A stretch of DNA of 64,000 nt from Bosea sp. AS-1 (GCF_002220095.1 NZ_CP022372.1:964501-1028500), one strand, 5' to 3'. Counted from the stretch's first letter, positions 9,113 through 18,190 are shown. Made by a program: numbers and translations. The notes: a model not told the origin generated them from the sequence alone.

Positions 9113-9251
9113 GCCTTGGAAGGCGGTCATCCCAGGCAACCGAAGGGCGGTCCGGGAGCCAAGCCTCAGCGCTTCCGGCAGCCATCCCGGCATGGACCCC
9201 AGGTCTCTGCCTTGCTTCGTCGGGGATGCCCCCAATTCGAATGAGAATACG
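9113..9251. repeat. Possible decayed intergenic palindromic repeat
   Basis: The gap between the binding-protein and ATPase genes contains GTCATCCCAGG, GGCGGTCCGGGAGCC, CCATCCCGGCATGGACCCCA and GTCGGGGATG. Paired GTCATCCCGG / CCGGGATG-like ends resemble the small palindromic intergenic repeats common in Hyphomicrobiales chromosomes. Only one copy is visible, so repetitive status cannot be shown here. Confidence 0.3.
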
Positions 9252-10034
9252 ATGACCGCTGCAGCCGCCCACGCCGCCGCCTCGATCGAGGGACGCGGCC
9301 TCATCAAGACCTTCGGCAGTTTCACTGCCGTCGATGGGCTGACATTGAACATCCGCAGCGGCGAATTCGTCAGCCTGATCGGCCCTTCCGGCTGTGGCAA
9401 GAGCACCTTCATGCTGATGGCCGCCGGGCTGATCCCTGTCAGTCAGGGCGAACTCCTTGTGAACGGCAGGAAGCTGACCTCGCCGCTGACCGATATCGGT
9501 ATCGTCTTCCAGGATCACCTGCTGCTGGAATTCCGCACGGCGATGGAGAACGTGCTGCTGCAGGCGGAAATTCGCGGCCTGCCATTGGAGCCGGCGCGCG
9601 AGCGGGCGCTCGAGCTTTTCGCAAAGCTCGGTATCTCCCATGCGGTTGATCGCTATCCGAAGCAGCTTTCCGGCGGCATGCGCCAGCGCGTCTCGATCGC
9701 GCGCGCTCTGATCCACAATCCCGCGGTGCTGATGATGGATGAGCCCTTCGGCGCGCTCGACGCCATCACCCGCACCCAGATCCGGCACGATCTTGAGCTG
9801 CTCTGGATGGAGCAGGCGAAGACCGTGGTCTTCATCACCCATTCGATCGAGGAGGCGATCGGCCTCTCGGACCGCGTGCTGGTGATGTCGCCGACGCCCG
9901 GTCGAATCGTCGATGAGATCGCGATCGAGCTGCCGCGTCCGCGTCCGGCCCATCTCGGCGACTATCCGAGCTTCAATCACTATGCCGACCGCATCCACGA
10001 CGCTTTCCGGCGATTTGGTGTGATCAAGTATTGA
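9252..10034 (+). CDS. ABC transporter ATP-binding protein, NitT/TauT (SsuB/TauB) type
   Basis: This 260-residue ATPase has Walker A GPSGCGKST, Q-loop DIGIVFQDHLLL, signature LSGGMRQRVSIARAL, Walker B VLMMDEPFGALD and a switch histidine in FITHSIEEAI. It energises the upstream permease. The ATG at 9252 was chosen because the family N-terminus (IEGRGLIKTFGSFTAVDGL) begins just after it; the long upstream extension runs through the repeat-like gap. The separation by a 139-base gap is unusual given the tight spacing elsewhere. Confidence 0.93.
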   Translation: MTAAAAHAAASIEGRGLIKTFGSFTAVDGLTLNIRSGEFVSLIGPSGCGKSTFMLMAAGLIPVSQGELLVNGRKLTSPLTDIGIVFQDHLLLEFRTAMENVLLQAEIRGLPLEPARERALELFAKLGISHAVDRYPKQLSGGMRQRVSIARALIHNPAVLMMDEPFGALDAITRTQIRHDLELLWMEQAKTVVFITHSIEEAIGLSDRVLVMSPTPGRIVDEIAIELPRPRPAHLGDYPSFNHYADRIHDAFRRFGVIKY

Positions 10035-10084
10035 GCGAGTATCCCAATGGGGTGCGGTTGCGTTGCTTTCGACCAGCAGCGCCC

Positions 10085-10834
10085 TCAAGACCAGACCGGA
10101 TCGCGCATGCGCATGCCGATCGCATGCGCATGCTGCGCGACACGCGCAGCAATCTGATCCTGCACACCACTGTCGGCCGCAATTGTCGGGAATGACAGGC
10201 AGAGCCCCATGATCTCATTGCGCCCAGGATCTGCAATCGCTGCCCCGATCGAGGAAATGCCCGGCGTGATCAGGCTTGACGAGCGGGCGATCCGATTTTT
10301 CCGGATAGCCGCAAACTCCGCCTTGACCTCCTGATCGCTCATCATCGCGCGCAAACCCAGCTTACCTTGTGCATCGAGCTGCGCAATGGCGCGATCGTCG
10401 TCCAGTCGTGCCAGGATCGCCCGGCCTATGATGGAGTCGAAGGCTGGCTTGCGCTCGGCCACGGCGCCGGTGTGTTGCAAAGCATAGGTACCTTGCTGGG
10501 CGACCAGCAGCACGCGCTCGTGTCCTGACACGATTCCTGCATGCCCGGTGAACCCGAACTCGCGCACGAGGTCGTCGATTGCGACGCGAACCAGATCCAG
10601 CAGACTGTGACGGGCGAGATAGAGCGCGGCGAGGTCCAGCGCACGCCCGCCGACGACATAACCCTGATCGCGGTCCTCGCGCTCCAGAAGCCCGGCTTCC
10701 GATAGCGCTTTCAGCAGCCGAGACACCGAGGCCTTGGGCATGTCGAGCTCGCGGCAAACTTCCCCGACACGCAGAACGGTCCGTTCTTCGTTGAGAAGCG
10801 AGAGGATGCGCAATCCATTTTCGAGCGAGCTCAT
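10085..10834 (-). CDS. IclR family transcriptional regulator
   Basis: This 249-residue regulator has the IclR winged HTH (LENGLRILSLLNEE, then VCRELDMPKASVSRLLKAL) and an effector domain (FTGHAGIVSGHERVLLV, PAFDSIIGRAILARL, ITPGISSIGAAIADP). It is convergent with the ATPase gene and divergent from the aspartoacylase-like gene, with about 105 bases between starts. Inverted repeats in that gap make autoregulation and control of the plus-strand operon likely. Ligand unknown, possibly an acylated amino acid or amine. Confidence 0.93.
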   Translation of the reverse strand: MSSLENGLRILSLLNEERTVLRVGEVCRELDMPKASVSRLLKALSEAGLLEREDRDQGYVVGGRALDLAALYLARHSLLDLVRVAIDDLVREFGFTGHAGIVSGHERVLLVAQQGTYALQHTGAVAERKPAFDSIIGRAILARLDDDRAIAQLDAQGKLGLRAMMSDQEVKAEFAAIRKNRIARSSSLITPGISSIGAAIADPGRNEIMGLCLSFPTIAADSGVQDQIAARVAQHAHAIGMRMRDPVWS

Positions 10835-10838
10835 GGTT

Positions 10839-10892
10839 GTTCCATATGCGATAACAGCGTTGACATATATGGGACGCCAGGCTCTCTTATAG
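10839..10892 (+). promoter_or_regulatory. Divergent promoter/operator region for the aspartoacylase-like operon
   Basis: A perfect -35 hexamer TTGACA lies at 10860-10865. A weaker TCTTAT (10885-10890) follows at 19 bases and could be the -10. Inverted arms GTTCCATATG (10839-10848) and ATATGGGAC (10867-10875) flank the -35, with one mismatch. That is a plausible site for the divergent IclR regulator. The promoter and binding assignments are inference from sequence alone. Confidence 0.45.
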
Positions 10893-10939
10893 CAGCAGCG
10901 ACAAGCCGCTGCACGATAGCCAACGAGAGCGCGCAGCAG

Positions 10940-11914
10940 ATGATGATTGGCACCGCCAAGCCTGCCAAAGGGCAGATCACGAAGGGCTATGTTGAGCTCG
11001 GCTCCTACCCCGACGGCCCAATCTATTCCCCGGTACTAATTGCCGAGGGCCAGAAGGATGGCCCGACGCTCTGGCTGCAGGCCTGCATCCATGGCCCCGA
11101 AGTCGTCGGCCCGCTCTCCATCCAGCGCTTCCTGAAGACGGTCGACCTCAGCCAGCTTTCCGGCCGGGTCGTCTGCCTTATGCTCGCCAATCCGCTCGGC
11201 TTCCGCGGCTACAACCGCCTGACGCCACAGGACGGGTACAACCTCAACCGCGTATTTCCCGGTGATCGTCAGGGTCATCACACTTACCAGCTGGCCCATC
11301 GGCTGCTGGAGCTCTCGCTCGCGAATTCGGACGCGATGCTGGACTTGCATTCTGGCGGCGACCTCACGATCACCTGCCACTATACGCTGTTCCATAACAA
11401 CGGGACGGCGGAAGGCGCAGAGTCCGAGCGGCTCGGGCGCGCCTGCGGCGCCCCGAATGTCTGGAACTCGCTGGAGGAGGGCCTCTCCGGCTGCCACTTC
11501 ACTCACTACACCAAGAACGGGAAGCCTTCGCTCATCGTCGAAAGCGGCGGCGGCGCCCGGGTAACGTCGGAAGACCTCGACCGGCTGACGCTCGCAATCT
11601 TCAATGTCTGCAAGGCCCGTGGCATGCTGCCTGGCGAACCGATCGTGCCGGCGCAGTTTCGCCTCGGCGGCGATGCGATTCATCACAAAGCCACCCATGG
11701 CGGCCTTTTCATCCCCAAGGTCGGTCCGGGGGACGACGTCGTGAGGGGGCAGCATCTCGCCGATATCGTCGATCTTTTTGGAGACGTGGTCGAAGAGGTG
11801 CACTGTCCGGTCGAGAAGGCCTGGGTCGGATCGATCCGCCGCCCGCATATGCCGATCTACAATGGCGATCAGGTCTTCGAGCTGGTCGGCACCAAAGGAT
11901 ACGACCCGGCCTGA
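10940..11914 (+). CDS. Succinylglutamate desuccinylase / aspartoacylase family zinc deacylase
   Basis: This 324-residue protein of the M14-like AstE/AspA family keeps the expected catalytic set. H51 and E54 in IHGPEVVG and H137 in LDLHSGG are zinc ligands. E201 in SLIVESGGG is the catalytic acid/base. The DGYNLNRVFPG segment (about 98-108) contributes the substrate-binding arginine. The C-terminal part (about 235-324) is a beta-rich lid domain. It probably removes an acyl group from an N-acylated amino acid or amine in the cytosol. It leads the operon that encodes a polyamine/iron-type importer, so it likely processes that importer's solute. Confidence 0.9.
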   Translation: MMIGTAKPAKGQITKGYVELGSYPDGPIYSPVLIAEGQKDGPTLWLQACIHGPEVVGPLSIQRFLKTVDLSQLSGRVVCLMLANPLGFRGYNRLTPQDGYNLNRVFPGDRQGHHTYQLAHRLLELSLANSDAMLDLHSGGDLTITCHYTLFHNNGTAEGAESERLGRACGAPNVWNSLEEGLSGCHFTHYTKNGKPSLIVESGGGARVTSEDLDRLTLAIFNVCKARGMLPGEPIVPAQFRLGGDAIHHKATHGGLFIPKVGPGDDVVRGQHLADIVDLFGDVVEEVHCPVEKAWVGSIRRPHMPIYNGDQVFELVGTKGYDPA

Positions 11915-11939
11915 GGCCGCAAGACGAACTCGGTAAACT

Positions 11940-11961
11940 GGCCGGGTTTCGATACCCGGCC
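11940..11961 (+). terminator. Intercistronic hairpin before the binding-protein gene
   Basis: GGCCGGGT, a six-base loop TTCGAT and ACCCGGCC form a perfect 8-bp stem without a U-tract, 18 bases before the binding-protein ATG. It is more likely a processing or stability element that sets the level of binding protein than a true terminator. Confidence 0.45.
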
Positions 11962-11979
11962 CAACAGCAGGGGACCATC

Positions 11980-13017
11980 ATGGGTATCAGCCACATCAGT
12001 CGTCGCCACGCGATGGCGGCGCTTGCCGCCTCTGCCATTCTCCCGTGGGCGCCGGGCGCGGCACAGGCGCAATCCTTCGCTGGCCGCAAGCTCGTGAGCT
12101 CGGGCTTCGGCGGCTCGACCATGGACATCATCCAGGCGGCCGTTTTCACGCCCTTCGACAAAGAAAGCGGGGCGTCCTCGACCCAGGTCCCGATGCAGTC
12201 GGCCGCCGCTCTCGCGCGCATGAAGGCGGAGGCGGGCAACCCTCAGATCGACATGTTCCAGTTCTCCGGCGGTCAGGAAGCCTTCGCCAAGAGCGAGGGG
12301 CTGAGTCAGCCCTTGGCCGGCGTCTCCCGCCTGGCTCAGATTCCGGCGACACTGAAGGATCCCGACGGGCACTGGGTCACCTGGGCGGTCATCGCCGAAG
12401 GTATTGTCTACCGGAAGGACAAGATCCCGACGCCGCCGACGAGCTACAAGGATTTCCTGAAGCCCGAATACAAGGGCCACATCGCCTTTCCGGCGATCAC
12501 CAACGGCTATGGCGTCGATTTTCTCGTGATGCTCGCCAAGGCCTTCGGCGGCAGCGAAGACAATATCGAGCCCGGCTTCGAGGCGATGAAGAAGATCAAG
12601 GGGGAGACGATCTTCAAGGCGGCCTCCGACCTGCCGACCCTGTTCGGGCAGGGCGACATCTGGATCATGCCCTACGACACCGGCAACACTTTCAAGCTGC
12701 AGCAGGCCGGCTTGCCGGTGGCTTTCGCCACGCCGCAAGAGGGTAGTCCCGCCGTCAACATCACCGCGTGCGTTGCCAAGGGAGCGAAGAACGCGGATGT
12801 CGCCGGCGCGGCCATCGATGCGATGCTGAAGCCGGAAGCGCAGATCGAGATCGCGCGGACGATGCGCTGGACTGCCTCCAATCCCGAAACCAAGCTGCCT
12901 GCGGATCTGGCGGCGGAAGTTCCTGCCGTGGGCAAGCTCGCCCAGCTCGATCGCGACAAGATCAACGCCAAGCGCACCAGCTGGATCGAACGGTGGAATC
13001 GCGAGATCGCACGGTGA
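11980..13017 (+). CDS. ABC transporter solute-binding protein, polyamine/iron(III) (PotD/AfuA-like) type
   Basis: This 345-residue protein has a twin-arginine-like signal (ISRRHAMAALAASAILPWAP, cleavage near AQAQS). Mature-part motifs are typical of the SBP_bac_8 class: QPLAGVSRLAQIPATL, WVTWAVIAEGIVYRKDKI and PTSYKDFLKPEYKGHIAFPA. AGGGG precedes the ATG. It is followed by two permeases and an ATPase, completing an importer of the spermidine/putrescine or 2-aminoethylphosphonate style. The aspartoacylase-like neighbour hints at an acylated amine or amino acid as solute. Confidence 0.9.
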   Translation: MGISHISRRHAMAALAASAILPWAPGAAQAQSFAGRKLVSSGFGGSTMDIIQAAVFTPFDKESGASSTQVPMQSAAALARMKAEAGNPQIDMFQFSGGQEAFAKSEGLSQPLAGVSRLAQIPATLKDPDGHWVTWAVIAEGIVYRKDKIPTPPTSYKDFLKPEYKGHIAFPAITNGYGVDFLVMLAKAFGGSEDNIEPGFEAMKKIKGETIFKAASDLPTLFGQGDIWIMPYDTGNTFKLQQAGLPVAFATPQEGSPAVNITACVAKGAKNADVAGAAIDAMLKPEAQIEIARTMRWTASNPETKLPADLAAEVPAVGKLAQLDRDKINAKRTSWIERWNREIAR

Positions 13018-13874
13018 CGACAGCGATTACAGGCTCGGGCGTGGCGCGTTTCGCGCCCGTCATGCTCTTCGCTCCCTGCGCCTTCGCCTATGCGGTCTTC
13101 TTCATCTGGCCGCAGGCATCGCTGCTGGCGTTGAGCGCCACTGAGAAGGCCGGTTTCACGCTCGCGCAATATGAGCGCTTTATCTTCGATTCCTATTACT
13201 GGGAGATGCTGGGCCGCACGCTCTGGCTGGGCTTCGCCGTCACCTCGATCACCCTGCTGCTGGGTGTCCCGACAGCCTATCTCCTCGCACGATCGCAATC
13301 GCGGTGGGCGAACTTCCTCCTGCTGTTGACGACCTTTCCTCTGCTGGTTAGCGCCGTCGTGCGCTCCTTCGGCTGGATGGTGCTGTTCTTTCGCGATGGC
13401 CTGCTCAGCCGGACGTTGCTGGCAATGGGGGTTGTGAACCAGCCGGTGCAGACCATGTACACGATGACGGGCGTCATCATCGCCCTCGCACAGGTCCTGT
13501 TGCCGCTGATGATCCTGACCCTGCACGGGGTCTTCAAATCGATCGATCGCGATCTCGAATACGCCGCGATGAGCCTGGGCGCGCGTCCGAGCGTCGCTCT
13601 CGGTCTGGTTACTTTCCGGCTGGCAAGCGGAGGCATCGTCGCAGGATCGCTGCTCGTCTTCTCCCTGGCAATCAGCGCCTTTGCCACGCCGAGCCTGGTC
13701 GGAGGCGCCCGTGCAAACGTCATGGCGACAGCAATCTACGAACAGGCTGTCGAGCTGCTTGACTGGCCGTTCGCGGCGGCGCTGGCGGCCATCCTGCTCG
13801 TCGTCGTCCTAGCGGTATCGCTCGCGTATGGCGCCCTCCTCGAAGGGCGTGGCGACAAGGAGGCTTCGCGATGA
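13014..13874 (+). CDS. ABC transporter permease, PotB-like
   Basis: This 286-residue inner-membrane protein has about six membrane segments and an EAA-loop signature near LEYAAMSLGARPSVALGLVTF. The GTG at 13014 overlaps the upstream stop (GTGA), giving MTTAITGSGVARFAPVML. Upstream in-frame codons belong to a shadow reading frame over the binding-protein gene. It forms the first half of the permease pair of the importer. Confidence 0.92.
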   Translation: MTTAITGSGVARFAPVMLFAPCAFAYAVFFIWPQASLLALSATEKAGFTLAQYERFIFDSYYWEMLGRTLWLGFAVTSITLLLGVPTAYLLARSQSRWANFLLLLTTFPLLVSAVVRSFGWMVLFFRDGLLSRTLLAMGVVNQPVQTMYTMTGVIIALAQVLLPLMILTLHGVFKSIDRDLEYAAMSLGARPSVALGLVTFRLASGGIVAGSLLVFSLAISAFATPSLVGGARANVMATAIYEQAVELLDWPFAAALAAILLVVVLAVSLAYGALLEGRGDKEASR

Positions 13875-14671
13875 CGATCTCCCTGCGTTCTCCGCTCGGC
13901 ATCGCCATGCTGATTCTGGCGGCCCTGGCCTTCGGATATCTGCTGCTTCCGATCCTCGTCGTCGTCGCCGCACCGCTCGGAGATACGGGCTACCTCGCGT
14001 TCCCGCCGCGGGGCTTGACGCTGAAATGGTATGCCGTGGCGCTGCACGATACGCGCTATCTCACCGCGCTGCTGGTGAGCCTGCGCATTGCCGTGGTCAG
14101 CGCGTTCATCGCCTGCACATTGGGGGTGTCAGCCGCCTATGCGCTGACGCGCTTCGACTTTCCGGGCCGGCGGCTGCTGGAAGCGGTGTTCCTGTCGCCA
14201 CTGATCCTGCCGACGCTCGTGCTCGCCGTCGGGTTGACGCTGTTCTTTACCCGCACCGGGCTTCTGACCGGTCCGTGGAAGCTCGTCGCCGGGCACGTCA
14301 TCGTCTGCACGCCCTATGTGCTGCGCGTTTCTCTGCCTGTGCTGCGCCGCTTCGACCGAAGCCTGGAGGAAGCTGCTCGCAATCTTGGGGCCTCTCCAGT
14401 CGCCGCCTTCTTCCTCGTGGTCCTGCCGGTCGTCCGGCCGGGCATCGTTGCCGGAACGGTCCTCGCCTTCATCACCTCCTTCGACGAGGTTGTGCTGGCG
14501 CTGTTCCTGGCCGAGCCGGGCGCTCCGACGCTACCCGTGACCATCTATTCGGCAGTTCAGCTGGGCTTCGAGCCCTCGGTGGCAGCGGTCTCCGGCCTGC
14601 TCGTGCTCGCGACCCTTGGTTTCATGCTGCTCTATCATTTGTCGAGCTCCCTCGGGCGCTCCCGGAACTGA
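13871..14671 (+). CDS. ABC transporter permease, PotC-like
   Basis: This 266-residue inner-membrane protein has six predicted membrane segments and an EAA loop around LEEAARNLGASPVAAFFLVVLP. Its ATG overlaps the stop of the PotB-like gene by four bases (ATGA), so the two halves are translationally coupled. It is followed after two bases by the ATPase gene. Confidence 0.93.
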   Translation: MTISLRSPLGIAMLILAALAFGYLLLPILVVVAAPLGDTGYLAFPPRGLTLKWYAVALHDTRYLTALLVSLRIAVVSAFIACTLGVSAAYALTRFDFPGRRLLEAVFLSPLILPTLVLAVGLTLFFTRTGLLTGPWKLVAGHVIVCTPYVLRVSLPVLRRFDRSLEEAARNLGASPVAAFFLVVLPVVRPGIVAGTVLAFITSFDEVVLALFLAEPGAPTLPVTIYSAVQLGFEPSVAAVSGLLVLATLGFMLLYHLSSSLGRSRN

Positions 14672-14673
14672 CC

Positions 14674-15744
14674 ATGGACATCGAGATAAGCCACCTGCGC
14701 AAGACCTATGGCTCAGCGGTCGCGGTAGCCGATCTGAGCGCAAAAGTTCCTCAGGGCCAGATGCTGGCATTGCTGGGTCCCTCGGGCTGCGGCAAGACCA
14801 CGACCCTGCGTATGGTCGCAGGCTTCATCGAACCGACTTCCGGCTCGATCCGGGCCGGCGGTTCCGACATCACCCGAATGCCGGCCCACAAGCGCGATAC
14901 GGGATTGGTTTTCCAGAACTACGCGTTGTTTCCTCATATGAGCGCGGCCGAGAACATCGCGTTCGGGCTACGCCGGCGCGGCGTGGCGCGGGCTGAACGA
15001 GATCAGCGAGTCGGCGTCATGCTCGACAAGCTCAAGCTCTCCGGACTTGCGGACCGGCTGCCCCGTCAGCTTTCCGGCGGCCAGCAACAGCGCGTCGCGG
15101 TGGCACGCGCGCTCGTGATCAACCCTTCGATCCTGCTACTCGACGAACCATTCTCCAATCTCGATGCCAAGCTGCGCGAAAGCACTGGCCTGGAAATGTC
15201 GCGGCTACAGCGCGAATTTGGCCTGACGTCGATCTTCGTGACCCATGATCAGACCGAAGCGATGAGCATCGCCGATACGATCGCAGTCATGAAGGATGGC
15301 GAACTCCAACAACTCGGCAGCGCAAGCGAAATCTATGAAAAGCCGGCGAACCGCTTCGTCGCGGACTTTATCGGCAGGGCGAACTTCCTCCCCGGTCGCA
15401 TTGCTGGCCGGAACGAGACGCATGTATCGATTGCCCTTGCCGCCGGCATCACCATCGAGTTGCAAGCCAATGGTGTGGCAGGCTCCTCCGGGGACGATGG
15501 TGAGGTTCTGCTTCGCCCCGAGGCCGTTTCAGTCACCGATGCCGGCCCTGCCAACACACTTCAGGCAACTGTCGAGCAAATTTCCTATCAAGGCTCCATC
15601 GCCAATCTGCATGGCCGATTGACTGATGGAACTGCGCTCGTTGCCTCTGTGTCGCCGGACACGCTACGCGGCTTATCTCCGGGCGCTACTACCAATCTCG
15701 CGATCAGAGCTAACGCGATGCGTTGGTTTGGCGGACGCCGGTAG
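14674..15744 (+). CDS. ABC transporter ATP-binding protein, PotA/FbpC-like
   Basis: This 356-residue ATPase has Walker A GPSGCGKTTTLRMVAGF, Q-loop GLVFQNYALFPHM, signature LSGGQQQRVAVARAL, Walker B LLLDEPFSNLD and switch FVTHDQTEAM. A C-terminal TOBE-type beta domain (about 275-356) regulates or binds solute in this family. The ATG at 14674 lies two bases after the PotC-like stop; the long upstream frame is a shadow of that gene. It is the last gene of the operon, facing the MFS gene across a 245-base convergent gap. Confidence 0.93.
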   Translation: MDIEISHLRKTYGSAVAVADLSAKVPQGQMLALLGPSGCGKTTTLRMVAGFIEPTSGSIRAGGSDITRMPAHKRDTGLVFQNYALFPHMSAAENIAFGLRRRGVARAERDQRVGVMLDKLKLSGLADRLPRQLSGGQQQRVAVARALVINPSILLLDEPFSNLDAKLRESTGLEMSRLQREFGLTSIFVTHDQTEAMSIADTIAVMKDGELQQLGSASEIYEKPANRFVADFIGRANFLPGRIAGRNETHVSIALAAGITIELQANGVAGSSGDDGEVLLRPEAVSVTDAGPANTLQATVEQISYQGSIANLHGRLTDGTALVASVSPDTLRGLSPGATTNLAIRANAMRWFGGRR

Positions 15745-15989
15745 GTTCCAAGTGATCCGGCAGTTGCCAGTAGGCCTACACCGATCGCCTCGTCTTCGGT
15801 CTGCCGACTAGCCAAGGCGCCGCGCCAGAAATCCGTCGCGGAGAAAGGTGCCGCCCGAGAGATCGGGTTCGACAATCCTTTTGTGTGCCCGGCTGTTCAC
15901 AGTGGCCAAGTCGCCTGCGTACAACTTCCCGGGTCGTGGTTTTTCGCTGAAAGCAGACGCATCACAGGCAGCGCTCCGAAGCGCGTGCT

Positions 15990-17207
15990 TCATTCCTCAG
16001 GCACGAGGATCAAGCACACCACCCCGGAAAGCGCGCAGGCGAGGAAGCCAAGATCGAAACGGGACGTCAGGCTTAGTGTCATCGCAAATGCTGATGGCGC
16101 GACCACGTAACCGAGGAATATGACGAGGGTGGCAGCGGAAGAAGCCTCCCGGACGAGTGCTGGAGGACAAGCCCGAGCGATTTCGGACAACTGGACACCG
16201 TTCCAGCTAGATACAGTGATGCCCGCGACGGCAGCGATGATGCAATAGATAGGGAAAGGCCATTCTGGTGTCGCCAGGGCCAAACTCAGGGAGGTCACGC
16301 CTGACGCCAACCCGATCAAGCGCAATAACAATCGTGGGGCTTCAAGCCGATCGGAGAGCCAACCGAGAAAAACACGACCGACGACGCTGGTTGCTTGCAT
16401 CAATGCATACAGCGCTCCGGCGGTCTCGAGGCTGTAGCCGAGCTGCGAGACCGCATACGTCATGAGATAGGCGAACCAGATCCCCTGTCCAATCGCCAGG
16501 CAAGCGCCGGCTGCCGTCAGACGAAACAAGGTCGAAGAAGCTGTCAGCGCTCTGATCGGTGTTACCAAATTGGAGACGGAAAGGATCACCCCCAGTCCAA
16601 ACTTCAGTCCCCTCTCCCGATCTTGATCAAGCGCCTCTCGCATAGGCTGGACACTGGCGATGATGGCAAGCACGAAGACTGCAGAAGCAAGGAGGGCGAT
16701 GCGCCAACCATAGGCTGCTTCGAGAGGGGGTAGTGCGAGGCCCGCAATGACTCCTCCAAGCGGCACTCCAGCCTGCTTGATCGAGAAGATCATGCTGCGA
16801 CGGCCCTGAGGTGCCGTGCGATGCAGCACATCGTTGCCCGCGGGCGACGACGGTCCGTATCCCACACCGATGAGCAGCGCGGCGATGCAGGCTGTTACCG
16901 TCCAGTTCGGCAGAAAAAGCGCCAGACCCAGGATTCCGATCATGAGCCCGACTTGGAGGGCCCGCACTGAGCCGAGAGCTCTCAGATAGGGCGCGCCCAA
17001 GGCAAGAAAGAGGATCGACCCAAGTGTGTTGAGGCTGGCAAGATACCCCACTACCGAATCCGACCAGCCTCGCGCCTCGGCGAGAATAGGCGCAATGGTC
17101 GGAGGAATCCGGCTGAGGAAGGCGGTGGCCATCTGGACCGCGACCATGGTCGCGAGAGCAAGCTGCCATGAAGGAGCGGCTACAGCTTTGAAGAGGCCGG
17201 GCTTCAC
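15990..17207 (-). CDS. MFS transporter
   Basis: This 405-residue protein has about twelve hydrophobic segments. The N-terminal half contains GYLASLNTLGSILFLALGAPYL, a CynX/NimT-style major facilitator pattern, and the C-terminal half contains LGWLSDRLEAPRLLLRLIG, the motif-A-like loop. It overlaps the OppF-like gene by four bases and ends the eleven-gene hydantoinase-type operon. It may import the same or a related compound, or export a product. Substrate unknown. Confidence 0.9.
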   Translation of the reverse strand: MKPGLFKAVAAPSWQLALATMVAVQMATAFLSRIPPTIAPILAEARGWSDSVVGYLASLNTLGSILFLALGAPYLRALGSVRALQVGLMIGILGLALFLPNWTVTACIAALLIGVGYGPSSPAGNDVLHRTAPQGRRSMIFSIKQAGVPLGGVIAGLALPPLEAAYGWRIALLASAVFVLAIIASVQPMREALDQDRERGLKFGLGVILSVSNLVTPIRALTASSTLFRLTAAGACLAIGQGIWFAYLMTYAVSQLGYSLETAGALYALMQATSVVGRVFLGWLSDRLEAPRLLLRLIGLASGVTSLSLALATPEWPFPIYCIIAAVAGITVSSWNGVQLSEIARACPPALVREASSAATLVIFLGYVVAPSAFAMTLSLTSRFDLGFLACALSGVVCLILVPEE

Positions 17208-18190
17208 ACGTTCAACTCGCGCCAGCGCAAGCAGGCAACGCCGCGGCGATCTTTGTCATCAAGTTCCGGGTCGGTGTCGGCACACTCCGAAGTCGCGTAC
17301 TGGCAACGCGTACGGAAGCGACACCCACTCGGAACATTGGACGGATCAGGCGGCTCACCTTGCAGCGAGAAATTCTCGGTAATGCGAGGTCCACCGATCC
17401 GGGGCGCAGCCGACAGCAGCGCCTGCGTGTAGGGATGGCGCGGTGCGGCAAAAACCTCGGCGGTCCGCCCGATCTCAACGATCCTCCCGAGATACATGAC
17501 GATGACGCGGTCGCAGATCGACTCGACGACAGCCAGGTCATGGCTGATGAAGAGGTAGGTCAGATCGAATTCTGACTTGAGGTCGCGGAACAGCCGCAGC
17601 ACGGTTGCCTGGACCGAAACGTCCAGCCCCGATGTGGGTTCGTCGAAAATGACCAGTTCCGGCCCGAGAACCAGAATCCGCGCCAACCCGACCCGCCGCT
17701 GTTGACCGCCGCTGATCTCGTGAGGATAAAGATCGAGATGCTCGACGGGCAATCCGACCGCCTTGACGATCTCCCTGACCTTCTCCTCCCGCTTTTCTCT
17801 CGGCCAGTCGGTGTGAATAATCAGTGGCTCGTGGAGCGAACGGCGCAGCGTCCAGCGCGGGTCGAGGGAAGCGCCCGGATCCTGATAGACATATTGAAGG
17901 CGCGCACGGATTTTGGGAGCACGCTTCTGGCCCGGCGAGGCAATCCTCTCGCCCAGCATACGGACTTCGCCCTCGCTCGGCTCGTGGATGCCCATGAGCG
18001 TCTTGCCAAGCGTGGACTTGCCGCAACCGGATTCGCCGACAATTCCCAGAATTTCGCCGGGCTCGACCGCGAAGGAGACATCGTCCAGTGCGCGCAGGCT
18101 GCCGACCTTCCGGTTCAGGAACCCTCGGACCGGGAAGTGCCGGGCTAGGTTGTCGACTTCGAGGATGGGGGGATTATTGGCGTCAGACAT
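17204..18190 (-). CDS. Peptide-type ABC transporter ATP-binding protein, DppF/OppF-like
   Basis: This 328-residue ATPase has Walker [14 protein letters not shown]-loop LQYVYQDPGASLDPR, signature ISGGQQRRVGLARIL, Walker B LVIFDEPTSGLD and switch FISHDLAVV. A C-terminal oligopeptide-transporter zinc/cluster-like segment follows (SGCRFRTRCQYATSEC). The ATG at 18190 was chosen because the family N-terminus follows directly and it overlaps the stop of the DppD-like gene by eight bases. An in-frame extension to 18256 reads through that gene and is rejected. Confidence 0.93.
   Translation of the reverse strand: MSDANNPPILEVDNLARHFPVRGFLNRKVGSLRALDDVSFAVEPGEILGIVGESGCGKSTLGKTLMGIHEPSEGEVRMLGERIASPGQKRAPKIRARLQYVYQDPGASLDPRWTLRRSLHEPLIIHTDWPREKREEKVREIVKAVGLPVEHLDLYPHEISGGQQRRVGLARILVLGPELVIFDEPTSGLDVSVQATVLRLFRDLKSEFDLTYLFISHDLAVVESICDRVIVMYLGRIVEIGRTAEVFAAPRHPYTQALLSAAPRIGGPRITENFSLQGEPPDPSNVPSGCRFRTRCQYATSECADTDPELDDKDRRGVACLRWRELNV

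Noticed and set aside
15808..15993. A 61-codon minus-strand frame after the MFS gene
   Set aside because: No domain, no ribosome site and unclear codon bias; it could be a gene remnant but cannot be supported.
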